The notes under the pieces are model-generated. The model did no database searches. It saw nothing but the letters and a program-made list of their open reading frames with translations, and had not been told where the DNA came from. From Haematobia irritans (Eukaryota; Arthropoda; Insecta; Diptera; Muscidae): a stretch of 64,000 nt of DNA. The translations under genes and the position numbers were made by a program. Location: contig NC_134400.1 in NCBI RefSeq assembly GCF_050003625.1, forward strand, positions 193,097,726 through 193,161,725, given 5' to 3'. Below are positions 36,161-47,510 of this stretch, one piece after another (within the stretch, counting starts at the first letter, position 1; the number at the start of each line of letters is the position of its first letter).

Positions 36161-37329
36161 TTTTCTTAATTGATTTATATTAAATTTTAAAATTAAATGA
36201 TGAAAGCTTTATTTGTTAAATTTTAAACTTTTAAGATTTCATATGTTTTCATTAAAAATTTAATTGAGACTTTAAGGACATGTTGAAAATGTCCCATTTT
36301 TTTTAAATTTATTTAAAGACGTGAAAAATTACCAAAGTATATTTTGAATTATATGATTTATATGGAATTTTAAAATTAAATATAATAAATAAATAATAAT
36401 TTTTTTTTTAATTATAGGAAACAAAATAAATAAAATTATAAGAAACAAAACAAATAAAAAAAATACTAAAACTGCAAAATGTACTTTCAAAAACAAACTC
36501 TGGGCAGACTTTCGGGCAAACATCGCTCACCATCAAATCCCGAATGTGAGTCTGATGCAATTGCCATATTAAATAAATTAAGATTGCAAAAAATACCTTG
36601 AAAAACAAAACATGCTTCAGAGACATTCGGACTAACATTGCTCACTATTAATTCCAGCATTCGATTCTGAGTCATAGATATAAAAAAAAAATATTTTTTT
36701 TAAATTACTAAATTTTTGAAAATATTTTTAAGATGAAAATATGATTTCGTATTTTCCTTATTTCAATGTTTGTTCATTACTTAATTTTTTAATAAATAAA
36801 AATAATGTGTTTTAATAACAAAAATTTTGGGCAGAAATTTTATTTAAATCAGAATTTAAAAATTTTAATTTACATTTATGATATAATATCAGACTTTAAA
36901 GACACATTAAAAAAATCATTTTTTAAGAACTTTCCTAAAGCGTTAAATTATATAAAAAATAAAGTTTTATAAGTTTTCATATTTTGTAATTAAAAATTGA
37001 ATTTAAATTATAATATCAAAGACAAAATTGAAAAATTCCCATATTTCGAATTTTTTTTTTAAATTGAATTTCGAAGTGAAATAAAAATAAATAAATTTTG
37101 TTTTAGTATTTTTTTTTTTAATTTATAAAATGTTTATATTTTATAATTAAGAATTTAATTTAAATTATAAATTCAGACTTTAAAGACATATCAAAAACAA
37201 TCGATTATTTTTTCTATATATTCCTAAAACGTGGAAAACTAAGCAAAGTATTTTTCGAAAATTTCCTAATCATGCTAATCTAGCTTTCTTTGCTTTTTTT
37301 TCTTTTCTTTCATTTTGTTTTGTTTTTAT
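36161..37329. other. AT-rich 3' flank of gene 2
   Basis: Contains two more copies of the 85-bp repeat (36478-36560, 36596-36680). On the minus strand AATAAA overlaps the gene 2 stop region at 37325-37330, too close to be the main poly(A) signal. The real 3' end is not determined. Confidence 0.4.
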
Positions 37330-38487
37330 TTAAGCCCATTGTTTGGTTCCATAGGGACAACATACTGTGTAACTGGGTACCCTAGAATACAAACCCGACA
37401 TACCCTTCATGTAGACATATTGAATGGGGGGTCTTAAAATACTTTGTTGTTTCTTTTCAGGTTTTTTGGAGGAGGAGGAGGAGGCGGAGGTTTGCTTTTT
37501 ATTACTATTGGACGAAGCGGATGATGATGAAGCTGAAGATTTATTGGAATCATTTGCCGTCGATGGATTCGATTGAGTCTTACGACATTTTGTATTCCAT
37601 ACTCTTCTCAATGGTGTACTGGAACAGGATAAGGATCGTGTTGTTACACCCGATACTGAGGATATATGCTGGAACATACTTCGAACGGAGGACGTGATGG
37701 ATACACGACTTAAATGTAAACCCTTCGATGAAGATGTGGTCAATGAGCAGGATGGGGTATTGGAAGCTGACGTTGGTGTAGATTTGGATTTTTGTGTTTT
37801 TAAGGGATTCACTTTTAGGGTATTGTTGATATTTTCATTTAGATTTTCCTTGTGGTCATCGTCCCCATCATTATTCTCATCACTACTCGAGTTACCACTA
37901 TCCGCCTCACTATAATCATCCAGATCATCATGACAATCCAAGCTACTATTCGCTCTATATATGGTAGTGGAAATATAGATATGTGGTTGATTTGAGGAAC
38001 AATTTTCCATATCCAATTCTTGATCGGGGCTAAAACGTGAACATGCCGATGCCGATGAGGTACGTGAATTCATTTCGTCACAGCTTAAATCTATACTAGA
38101 TGTAGCCGGATTACCATTGGCCATTGAGCCATCGAGACGTGAGTTGCGTTCATAGCTCAATGAAAAAGAATCTGTGGAAGAGCTACGCAAATCCTCTTGG
38201 CTATTGTAGACAATGATATGACCATTGTGATTTATGGTATGGTGATGATGCCGATGCTGCTGTTGCTGACTATGATGATGATGATTGAAATGACGGCCCA
38301 AATGTTTGCCCAAACATAGGAGAAAGGACCGGGATCGTAATCCTGTGGTCTTGCCATCTGGTCTTTGATTTTTCAGCGAACTTTTTATATCCGTTGTAGA
38401 GGAGGCCGCCGAACAGCCCGAGCTACTGGAATTACTGATTTTGGCATCCTTATGATGCTGATGAAGATTTGGTGATAGAGTATCCAT
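37330..38487 (-). CDS. Serine-rich low-complexity protein, paralogue of the protein at 1073-2179
   Basis: An intronless minus-strand frame. The frame opens with an ATG at 38544, but that one has T at -3 and a hydrophobic leader-like stretch with no match in the paralogue. The ATG at 38487 (MDTLSPNLHQHHKD) has A at -3 and G at +4, so I prefer it (385 residues). Numbered from the upstream ATG: His-rich runs (88-102); VYNSQEDLRSSSTDS (112-126); an acidic Asp/Ser/Asn stretch (204-231); LSRVSITSSVRSMF then TTRSLSCSSTPLRR (278-314); poly-Ser linkers; KKPEKKQQ; and the C-terminal block ILRPPIQYVYMKGMSGL..RVPSYTVCCPY (369-398). The shared blocks match gene 1 in order. No enzyme domain, no membrane segment. 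Function unknown. Confidence 0.8.
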   Translation of the reverse strand: MDTLSPNLHQHHKDAKISNSSSSGCSAASSTTDIKSSLKNQRPDGKTTGLRSRSFLLCLGKHLGRHFNHHHHSQQQQHRHHHHTINHNGHIIVYNSQEDLRSSSTDSFSLSYERNSRLDGSMANGNPATSSIDLSCDEMNSRTSSASACSRFSPDQELDMENCSSNQPHIYISTTIYRANSSLDCHDDLDDYSEADSGNSSSDENNDGDDDHKENLNENINNTLKVNPLKTQKSKSTPTSASNTPSCSLTTSSSKGLHLSRVSITSSVRSMFQHISSVSGVTTRSLSCSSTPLRRVWNTKCRKTQSNPSTANDSNKSSASSSSASSNSNKKQTSASSSSSKKPEKKQQSILRPPIQYVYMKGMSGLYSRVPSYTVCCPYGTKQWA

Positions 38488-38853
38488 TCTGTTGTATTTA
38501 TAATCCAGAATTCTAAAGTGTATGAACACTAGGATTTTAAGCATACAAATTTACACAATACAGTTTTAAATAGGATTTTTTTTTAATATTCAAAATTGTC
38601 TTTTTTTCGTTTGGATCTTTGGTCTTTTTCACTTTTGAGAGAATTTTTGAATAAATTGTTTTAATTTTTTAAGCCACTTTTTTTTTTAATTTAAAAAATG
38701 TTTGTTTTCACATTCCTTGACAAAAAAATAAGCAATTTTTTTCAATTCTCTTAAGGATTTGTTTTGTTGCTTTCTTTTTTAATATTCAAATTTTGTAACC
38801 GTTTTAAATTTCTCTTTGAATTTGTATATATTTGTCTACGTTATCCTTAGATA

Positions 38854-38918
38854 TGACCGTTTAGTTTGCAGTTTTGTATAAAACTAACATTTCACTGTTA
38901 TCCTTTCGTCCTTATATA
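38854..38918 (-). promoter_or_regulatory. Core promoter of gene 2: TATA, Inr and DPE
   Basis: On the minus strand TATATAAG starts at 38918, GTTAGTT gives an initiator with A(+1) at 38885, and GGTCA at 38858-38854 fits DPE RGWYV at exactly +28 to +32. TATA starts at -33, as in gene 1. The predicted leader is 398 nt to the preferred ATG. Confidence 0.6.
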
Positions 38919-39023
38919 GTTTAGAGTATCATGGTCGTTGGTCTAACTAACCTTCGGCTTTGACGAAAGCTTTGCTTACCTCATAAAATGTCACTCATAA
39001 CGCAGACTCTTTACAAAAGCTTT

Positions 39024-39095
39024 CTCTCTATTTGTTAAGTTTTACACTCTCTATTATTTCTATTGCTCTTTCACTCTCACTCTCTCGCTTTATGT
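39024..39095. promoter_or_regulatory. CT/GA-rich tracts upstream of gene 2, candidate GAGA sites
   Basis: CTCTCTATTTG, CACTCTCTATTA and TTCACTCTCACTCTCTCGC lie about 140-210 bp upstream of the predicted start. Binding by GAGA factor is inference. Confidence 0.4.
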
Positions 39096-40001
39096 TGCAT
39101 TCAAACATTAACACTGACATCATTCATTGAAGACATTTAACTGCCTTGAATGTATATGGCTCCGGGTATTTAGTATAGCTCAAGTGGCCTTTAAAACAAC
39201 AACGTGATTTTTGGCATTCATTTGACAGGGTTTTGTTGTTGTTGTTGTTGCCGTTGTTATTATGTATTTCGTTCTTTCATACATCCTCCTTAGAGTCCAG
39301 ACAACGGTGTCTAATGAAGCGGTGTCATAGATCCACGTTGTTTTTTGTTTTGTTTTGTTTGCGAAAACATTTTACTTGTGTGTGTTAAAGCAAATAGGGA
39401 CCAATTAAATATCACGGGGCAAGGGATTACAAAGAGCCCCATCTGACCACTTTGTTTTCTAATTTCATTTTCCGGGAAAATAGCCTGTTGCTCTTCATAC
39501 AGCTGATAAATTTAGTGGCACGTTGATTTCTAATGGAGTCTATACCTGTTATACTGGCATATTATTCTCCCTCTCTCTCCGTCTCTCCCTCTCTAGCACG
39601 AAATCGGCGTGCGGGAAATTTAATGAACTCATTTAATTTTACACTTCCGCTTTGAATGGGACCTGTTGCCTTTTGACTTTACTAGAGATTCCTTGTGCAG
39701 AGCGGGAGTAAAATAAAAAAAAACAGCGTAAAAATTGTTCCTTTACCATTTTATTTAGGACTTGATGTTTCAACGTGACTTTTATTAGAAAATCAATTTT
39801 TACCTACGTATGTATGGTGGTAAATATGAAGCGGTTCGTTTTTTTTTCTATGTTCTATGGTTTCTTGAGAAATGTGTGTGAAGAAAATGTGACCAAAATA
39901 CGAAAACAAATCAAAGATGAAATTAGTTAAGTAACGGGGCGACAAATTGAAAAAGTAACAGGTGTTTAGTTAATATCACGTCATATTGCAATGAGTACAC
40001 A
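39096..40001. other. 5' flank of gene 2, unique DNA
   Basis: No gene. A TTGTTGTTG/CCGTTG stretch lies near 39231-39258 and another CT-rich run at 39567-39595. Likely regulatory territory. Confidence 0.35.
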
Positions 40002-40217
40002 CAGAAAAGGAATATGATCACCTCAAACATGTTTTAAGAGCAAAATGTTATTTTTGGGTGGTGACCATGTCAAATGGTTTTCATGTATCTGATTTCGGCA
40101 AGCAGGTTATATTTGACGAGAAAATAACATTTTAGTGACAAACATATTACATGGTCACCATACAAAAATAACATTTTGCTCTTGAAACATGTTTGAGGTG
40201 ATCATATTCCTTCTCTG
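40002..40217. mobile_element. Palindromic MITE-like element, arms about 70 bp
   Basis: CAGAAAAGGAATATGATCAC..AAGAGCAAAATGTTATTTTT pairs with AAAAATAACATTTTGCTCTT..GTGATCATATTCCTTCTCTG around a centre of about 70 bp. 216 bp in all. A partial arm occurs at about 262-290. No clear target duplication. Confidence 0.7.
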
Positions 40218-40389
40218 CTTGTAGTTTGTACACTTGAAGAAATATTTTACTAAATTGACTTTGCTTCCCCACTCAAAAAAAAAAAACCGAACCAACTCTC
40301 AAAAACTTGGACTTTGAGATTTTGTTAAGGATTCATTTCGTAGTAATTCGTATTAAACTTACAATTTAATCATAATGTGGAGCCGGGTA

Positions 40390-40851
40390 CAGTGAAACCT
40401 CTCAAACTTGGACACTCTAACAAGCGGTATGTCCTCTCACAAGTGGACAGCTTTCGTAATACATTTGCTGTATTATCACATTAAAATTAACTTCTCGTAA
40501 GTGATGCAATGGTTAGCATGTCCGCCTTGTATACACAAGGTCGTTGGGTTCGATTCCTGCTTCGACCGAACACCAAAAAGTTTTTCAGCGGTGGATTATC
40601 TCACCTCAGTAATGCTGGTGACATTCCTGAGGGTTTCAAAGCTTCTCTAAGTGGTTTCACTGCAATGTGGAACGCCGTTCGGACTCGGCTATAAAAAGGA
40701 GGTCCCTTGTCATTGAGCTGAACATGAACATGTTCAGCACTCAGCGATAAAAGAGAAGTTCACCAATGTGGTATCACAATGGACTGAATAGTCTAAGTGA
40801 GCCTGACACATTGTGCTGTCATCTAACCTAAGTGGACACCTCCCAAATGTG
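40390..40851 (+). mobile_element. pogo/Tigger-like terminus, split by a SINE
   Basis: TA followed by CAGTGAAACCTCTCAAACTT resembles pogo-family ends (CAGT..AACCTC). The SINE at 40504-40828 interrupts GTAAGTGGACACCTCCC. No transposase is present, so this is a fragment. Confidence 0.45.
40504..40828 (+). mobile_element. tRNA-derived SINE, 5' truncated
   Basis: It begins inside the A box (ATGCAATGGTTAGC); the B box GGTTCGATTCC and body are present, and the tail is a single CTAACC. Target duplication TAAGTG at 40498-40503 and 40829-40834. Confidence 0.8.
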
Positions 40852-40984
40852 CAGGGTTATCATTTTGGTCGGATCGGACCAAAATTGGTCCAAAAAATTA
40901 TTAATTTTTTAATTTGGTCCGATGGTCAGACCAAATAGAATTTGGTAGACTTTGGTTCATTTTCGTCTCATCAGTAATTTTTTT
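40852..40984 (+). mobile_element. hAT-type terminus (CAGGGTTATC)
   Basis: CAGGGTTATCATTTTGGTCG followed by the GGATCGGACCAAAATTGGTCC region matches 1-153 (reversed). It leads straight into 29-bp arrays. The partner end was not found. Confidence 0.45.
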
Positions 40985-42835
40985 TTTTAATTTTCTTTAG
41001 AAATAAAATTTTGACAAAATTTTCTGTAGTAATAAAATTTGGACAAAATTTTCTCTAGAAATAAAATTTGGACAAAAATTTCTATAGAAATAAAATTTTA
41101 ACAAAATTTTCTATAGAAATAAAAGTTTAACAAAATTTTCTATAGAAATAAAATTTTAACAAAATTTTCTATAGAAATAAAATTTTAACAAAATTTTCTA
41201 TAGAAATAAAATTTTGTTAACATTTTGTACAGAAAAAAAAAGAAATTTCTGTATAAATACACAATTATGCAAACATTTTGTACAGGGAGAAAATTTTGTA
41301 AAACTTTTATATAGAAATAAAATTTTACGATAATTTTCCATAGAAATTAAATTTTACGATTATTTTCTATAGAAATAAAATTTTACGATTATTTTCTCTA
41401 GAATTAAAATGTTGACCAAATTTTCTACAGAAATAAAATTTTGAAAAAAATTTCTATAGGTTAAGCTACTCTTGTAGTTTAGTCAATGTATGGTTTTAAG
41501 CTGAAATCAAAAAAACAACAGAAATAAAATATTGACAAAATTTTCTATAGAAATAAAATTTTGATAAAATTTTCTATTGAAATAAAATGTTGATAAAATT
41601 TTCTATAGAAATAAAATTTTGAAAAAAAAAATCTATAAAAATAAAATTTTGACAAAATTTTCTATAGAAATAAAATGTTGACAAAATTTTCTATAGAAAT
41701 AAAATTTTGACAAAATTTTCTATAGAAATAAAATTTTGACAAAATTTTCTATAGGAATAAAATTTTGACAAAATTTTCTATAGAAATAAAATTTTGACAA
41801 AATTTTCTATAGAAATAAAATTTTGACAAAATTTTCTATAGAAATAAAATTTTGACAAAATTTACTATAGAAATAAAATTTTGATAAAATTTTCTATAGA
41901 AATAAAATTTTGATAAAATTTTCTATAGAAATAAAATTTTGAAAGAAAATTCTATAAAAATAAAATTTTGACAAAATTTTCTATAGAAATAAAATGTTGA
42001 CAAAATTTTCTATAGAAATAAAATTTTGACAAAATTTTCTATAAAAATAAAATTTTGACAAAATTTTCTATAAAATAAAATTTTGACAAAATTTTCTATA
42101 GAAGTAAAATTTTAACAAAATTTTCTATAGAAATAAATGTTTGACAAAATTTTCTATAGAAATAAAATGTTGTCAATATTTTGACCAAATTTTCTATACA
42201 AATAAACGTTTGACTAAATTTTCTATAGAAATAAAATTTTGACAAAATTTTCTATAGGAATACAATTTTGACAATATTTTCTATAGAAATAAAATTTTGC
42301 CAATATTTTGACCAAATTTTCTATACAAATAAACGTTTGACAAAATGTTCTATTGACATAAACATTTGACAACATTTTCTATAGAAATAAACGTTTGGCA
42401 AAATTTTCTATAGACATAAAATTTTCACAAAATTTTCTATAGAAATAAAATTCTTACAAATTTTTCTATAGGAATAAGTTTTTGACAAAATTTTCTATAG
42501 CAATAAAATGTTGACAAAATTTTCTATAGAAATAAACGTTTGACAAAATATTCTATAGAAATAAACATTTGACAACATTTTCTATTGACATAAACATTTG
42601 ACAACATTTTCTATAGAAATAAAATTTAGACAAAACTCTCTATAGAAATAAAATTTTAATAAAACTTTCTATAGAAATAAAATTTTAACAAAATTTACTA
42701 TAGAAATAAAATTTTGATAAAATTTTCTATAGAAATAAAATTTTGATAAAATTTTCTATAGAAATAAAATTTTGACAACATTTTCAATAGGAATAAAATT
42801 TTGGCAAAATTTTCCATAGAAATAAAATTTTTATT
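40985..42835 (+). repeat. 29-bp AT repeat arrays
   Basis: About 60 units in two blocks separated at 41455-41518 by the GGTTAAGCTACTCTTG module (reversed part of the 29990 module). Many units in the middle are identical over several hundred bases, for example 41640-41860, suggesting recent expansion. Confidence 0.9.
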
Positions 42836-42841
42836 GTTGTT

Positions 42842-44759
42842 ATACCCTCCACCATAGGATGGGGGTATATTAACTTTGTCATTCCGTTTGTAACACATCG
42901 AAATACTGCTCTAAGACCCCATAAAGTATATATATTCTGGGTCGTGGTGAAATTCTGAGTCGATCTAAGCATGTCCGTCCGTCCGTCCGTCTGTCCGGCT
43001 GTCCGTCCGTCTGTGGAAATCACGCTAACTTCCGAACGAAACAAGCTATCGACTTGAAACTTGGCACAAGTAGTTGTTATTGATGTAGGTCGGATGGTAT
43101 TGAAAATGGGCAATATCGGACCACGTTTACGTATAGCCCCCATATAAACCGATCCCCAAATTTGGCTTGGGGAGCCTCCCGGAGCAGCAAAATTCATCCG
43201 ATGCGGTTGAAATTTGGTACGTGGTCTTAGTATACGGTCTCTAACAACCACGCAAAAATTGGTCCATATCGGTCCATAATTATATATAGCCCCCATATAA
43301 ACCGATCCCCAGATTTGACCTCCGGAGCCTCTTGGAGGGGCAAAATTCATCCGATCCGATTGAAATTTGGTACCTGATGTTAGTATATGGTCTCTAACAA
43401 CCATGCAAAAATTGGTCCATGTCGGTCCATAATTATATATAGCCCCCATATAAACCGATCCCCCGATTTGACCTCCGGAGACTTTTGGAGGGGCAAAATT
43501 CATCGGATCCGGTTGAAAGTTGGTACTTGATGTTAGTATGCGGCCTCTAACAACCATGCAAAAATTGGTCCATATCGGTCCATAATTATATATAGCTCCC
43601 ATATAAACCGATCCCCAGATTTGACCACCGGAGCCTCTTGGAGGAGCAAAATTCTTCCGATCCGGTTGAAATTTAGTACGTGGTCTTAGTATACGGTTTT
43701 TAACAACCATGCAAAAATTGGTCCATATCGGTCCATAATTATATATAGCCCCCATATAAACCGATCCCCAGATTTGACCATCCGATCCAGTTGAAATTTG
43801 GTACATGGTGTTAGTATATGGTCTCTAACAACCATGCAAAAATTGGTCCATATCGGTCCATAATTATATATAGTTCCCATATAAACCGTCCCCAGATTTG
43901 ACGTCCGGAACCTCTTGGAGGAGCAAAAGTCATCCGATACGGTTGAAATTTGGTACATTTTGTCAATATATGGCCTCTAACAGCCATGTAAAAATTGGTC
44001 CATATCGGTCTTTAGTTATATATAGCCGATGACTTATTACACAAAAATTGGTCCATATCGCCAAAAATAATCTACCAAAACTTTATTTCCATAGAAAATT
44101 TTGTCAAATTTTATTACTATAGAAAGTTTTGTCAAAATTTCATTTCTATAGAAAGTTTTGTCAAAAGTTTATTTCTATACAAATGTTTGTCAAAATTTTG
44201 TCAACATTTTATTTCTATACAAAATTTTGTCAAAATTTCATTTCTATACAAAAATTTGTCAACATTTTATTTCTATAGAAATTTTTGTCAAAATTGTATT
44301 GCTATAGAAAATTTTGTCAACATTTTACTTCCATAGAAAATTTTGTCAACATTTTATTTCTATAGAAAATTTTGTCAAGTTTTTATTTCTATAGAAAATT
44401 TTGTCAAATTTTTATTTCTATAGAAAATTTTGTCAAAATTTTATTTCTATAGAAAATTTTGTCAAGGTTTCATTTCTATAGAAAATTTTGTCAAAATTTT
44501 ATTTCTATAGAAAATTTTGTCAAACTAGATTATATACGTATTTAATCGCCTTTTTTTGTTTAATATATACCCCGTATGGGCTAACTTACAATTTAGAAGA
44601 CAGTGTTAAAAAGTTTTACGATACCTTGCCATCGGCAAGTGTTATCGCAACCCAAGTAATTCGATTGTGGATGACAGCCTTTAGTAGAAGTTCCTACGCA
44701 ATCCATGATGGAGGGTACATAAGATTCGGCCTGGCCGAACTTACGGCCGTATATACTTG
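42842..44759 (+). mobile_element. HINE1, complete and uninterrupted
   Basis: 1.92 kb: ATACCCTCCACCATAGGATG hairpin, CCGTCCGTCCGTCTGTCC tract, six or seven 153-bp repeats (a 340-codon minus frame reads through), a 29-bp array (about 44060-44530), palindrome TTCGGCCTGGCCGAA and ACTTG. The flanks (TTGTTGT and TTTTTGATTTCAGC) match an uninterrupted T-tract in the related module at 41500-41525. Confidence 0.9.
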
Positions 44760-44763
44760 TTTT

Positions 44764-45078
44764 TGATTTCAGCTTAAAACCATGCATTGACCAAACTACA
44801 AGTGTAGTTTAACCAATAGAGGAAAGGTATGCTTGTCAAATTTATTTGGGCAAAACCCAGCTGTACAGCTGTTTCGGAATTACCACATTCCTCATCAGCA
44901 TCCTCTACTTGCAGCAAAACTATCAAGCAATTATCAGAATAAATTCGGGTAATTCACTCAACCCAAAGTGAACTACACTTGAACCTTTCGAAAAAAGGTT
45001 TGATAGTCGGCTGCTGCCTAAACAAATTTGCAAGCATATCTCTTTTCCTTTGCCAAACTCAAATAATCGATTTGAATG
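44764..45078 (+). repeat. Dispersed module, second copy
   Basis: Same as 29990-30214: GATTTCAGCTTAAAACCAT, TTTCGGAATTACCACATTCC, CTCATCAGCATCCTCTACTT. The half-palindrome AAAGTGAACTACACTTGAACC is present without its partner arm. Confidence 0.65.
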
Positions 45079-45500
45079 TAGAAATAAAATGTTGACAAAA
45101 TTTTCTATAGGAATAAAATTTTGACAAAATTTTCTATAGAAATAAAATTTTGTCCAAATGTAGACCAAATTTTCTATACAAATAAATATTTGACAAAATT
45201 TTCTATAGAAATAAACGTTTGACAAAATTTTCTATAGAAATAAACGTTTGACAAAATTTTCTATAGAAATAAACGTTTGACAAAATTTTCTATAGAAATA
45301 AAATTTTGACAAAATTTTCTATAGAAATAAAATTTTGACAAAATTTTCTATAGAAATACAATTTTGACAAAATTTTCTATAGAAATATTATTTTGACAAA
45401 ATTTTCTTTAGAAATAACATTTTGACAAAATTTTATATAGAAATAAAATTTTGACAAAAATTTCTATAGAAATAACATTTTGGAAAACTTTTTTATGGAA
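45079..45500 (+). repeat. 29-bp AT repeat array
   Basis: About 14 units with the TTTCTATAGAAATAAA core, several with the variant AAACGTTTGACAAAATT. Confidence 0.85.
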
Positions 45501-45634
45501 ATAAACAAGATTTTTCTATTTGCTAGTTTGTGGGAAAATTTTTCTTAAAAATTTGGTACATTATTTTGGGTTCGAGTTGCAACCGAGGATGTAGGCCTGA
45601 AAGTTAAAGGGGTGGAACACCTTTGGTTGGCCCC

Positions 45635-47006
45635 AGGGCTGTGGAGTCGAGCCAATTTTGCTCGACTCCGACTCCGACTCCAGCATTTTTCATCAGCTCG
45701 ACTCCGACTCCGGAGTCGACTCCGGGTAATATAACTAAATCTCATTTTAATACCACTAATTTGTAGTTCTATTGTGGGGTTACCGTAAGTGGATCGATAT
45801 AAAGTATCGTATTTATTTATGTGTGCAAAAAAAGGTCTTAATTTCACATTAGAGGCCAATTGAACTCTATATTTCAAATTTAGGGCAATGTTTAATAAAT
45901 AAAATAATGATATAAATACCCATCATAATATGAGAAGTATATGTATTTGTGGACCAAAATTATTGATACTATCTCAAATCCTTTAAATTTGTTGCGAACT
46001 ATATAAAGATTTATATTCCCATATGCATGAATTTGAATCTGAATCGATTTAGACAACAATTTAAAAAAAAATTTGTGTAGTAAATAAAATTCTGCAAAAT
46101 ATTCTACAGAAACAAAATTTTGACTAAATTTTCTATAGAAATAAAATGTTGACAAAATTTTTTAATAAAAAAATCTATTACTATAAAATGTTGGCAACAT
46201 TTTCTATAGAAATAAAATTTTGACAAAATTTTCTAATAAAAAAATGTATTACTATAAAATTTTGGCAACATTTTGACTTAAATTTTTATAGAAATAAAAT
46301 TATCAATAGAAATAAAATTTTGAAAAAAATTTTATGTAACAAACAAAATTTTGCAAAATTTTCTATAGAAATAAAATTTTGCAAAATATTCTATAGAAAC
46401 AAAATTTTGACTCAATTTTCTATAGAAAAAAATATTTCTATAGTAATACAATTTTGAATAAATTTTTTATAGAAATAAAATATTGACAAAATTTGCTATA
46501 GAAAAAAAGTTTTGACAAAACTTTTTATAGAAATAACATTTTGACAAAATTTTCTGTAAAAAACAACTTTGAAAAGATTTTTTGTCAATATTCCACACAT
46601 TAAAATAAAATTAAAAAAAATTAATTTCGATTGTTCGATATATTTCAACTAATTTATATAGGCATTAAAATGGATCGATGCAGCCCATCTGCTAGTCTAA
46701 CATTCTAGGAAACATAAAAATATAGCCGTAATTGGAAGTTGATTTTCATTTACAATCATGCTGTACATTGATCGAATGTATAACGCAATGGAAACTAATT
46801 TGCGTAAAAACTTGCTTAGTTACAAAAATGTGAAGTGTTTTAAAAAATTTGGTTTAGCCGGAGTCAAAGTCGAGAAAAATTTTTACGACCCCGACTCCGA
46901 CTCCAGCAAAATCTTCAGACTCCGACTCCAAGACTCCGACTCCGACTCCAAGACTCCGACTCCAAGACTCCGACTCCAAGACTCCGACTCCGGCTCCACA
47001 GCCCTG
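45635..47006. mobile_element. Non-autonomous hAT-type element with GACTCC-rich ends
   Basis: 1,372 bp, termini CAGGGCTGTGGAG at both ends in inverted order, flanked by a perfect 8-bp target duplication GTTGGCCC (45627-45634 and 47007-47014), the hallmark length for hAT. Inside both ends are CGACTC/GAGTCG repeats, and a 29-bp array lies at about 46080-46590. No transposase. Confidence 0.85.
46887..46998. repeat. GACTCC minisatellite at the hAT right end
   Basis: Units ACTCCGACTCCAAG/ACTCCG, about 110 bp; the inverted, shorter counterpart is at 45656-45728. Confidence 0.9.
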
Positions 47007-47179
47007 GTTGGCCCAAAGGTGTCCGAAACCTTACTTGGAAGCACTCATATGGGATCTCCTACGTCTCAAGCCTGATTATCAGTTGTTTCAATCGACGACT
47101 CATGACCTGGCTGATAAGAATTTTTTTCTTATGGGGAAGCCAATGATTGGTTCGATTTGTGGATTGAGTCAAAAGGCGA

Positions 47180-47510
47180 GTAGAGTTGTACTAATGTATA
47201 TAACATATATTCTGGGTCGTGGAAAAATTCTGAGTTGCTGTGTCGGGCCGTCTGTTGAAATCACTGTAACTTTCGGACGAACTTGAAACTTTGCACAAGT
47301 TGTTGTTATTGATGTAGGTCAGATAGTATTGCAAATGTGCAATATTGGACTACGTTTAGGTATAGCCACCAAATAAACTGATGGCCAGATTTAAATTTCG
47401 AAGCCCCATGAAGGAGCAACTTTCACCTGATCGGTTTGAACTTTAGTACGCGATGTTAGCAAATGCCCTCTGACAACCATGCACAAATTGGACCGTGTCC
47501 GTGCATGATA
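47180..47510 (+). mobile_element. Decayed HINE1-like segment
   Basis: On the plus strand the order is TATTCTGGGTCGTGG, CCGTCTGTTGAAATCAC, TTGTTGTTATTGATGTAGGTC, then one degenerate 153-bp unit. Many substitutions; no intact ends. Confidence 0.6.

Noticed and set aside
42784..43806. 340-codon open frame on the minus strand
   Set aside because: Same reason: 153-bp HINE1 repeats running into the terminal region; no start context or domain.
46758..47075. 105-codon plus frame at the hAT right end
   Set aside because: Half of it translates the GACTCC minisatellite; no similarity to a hAT transposase.
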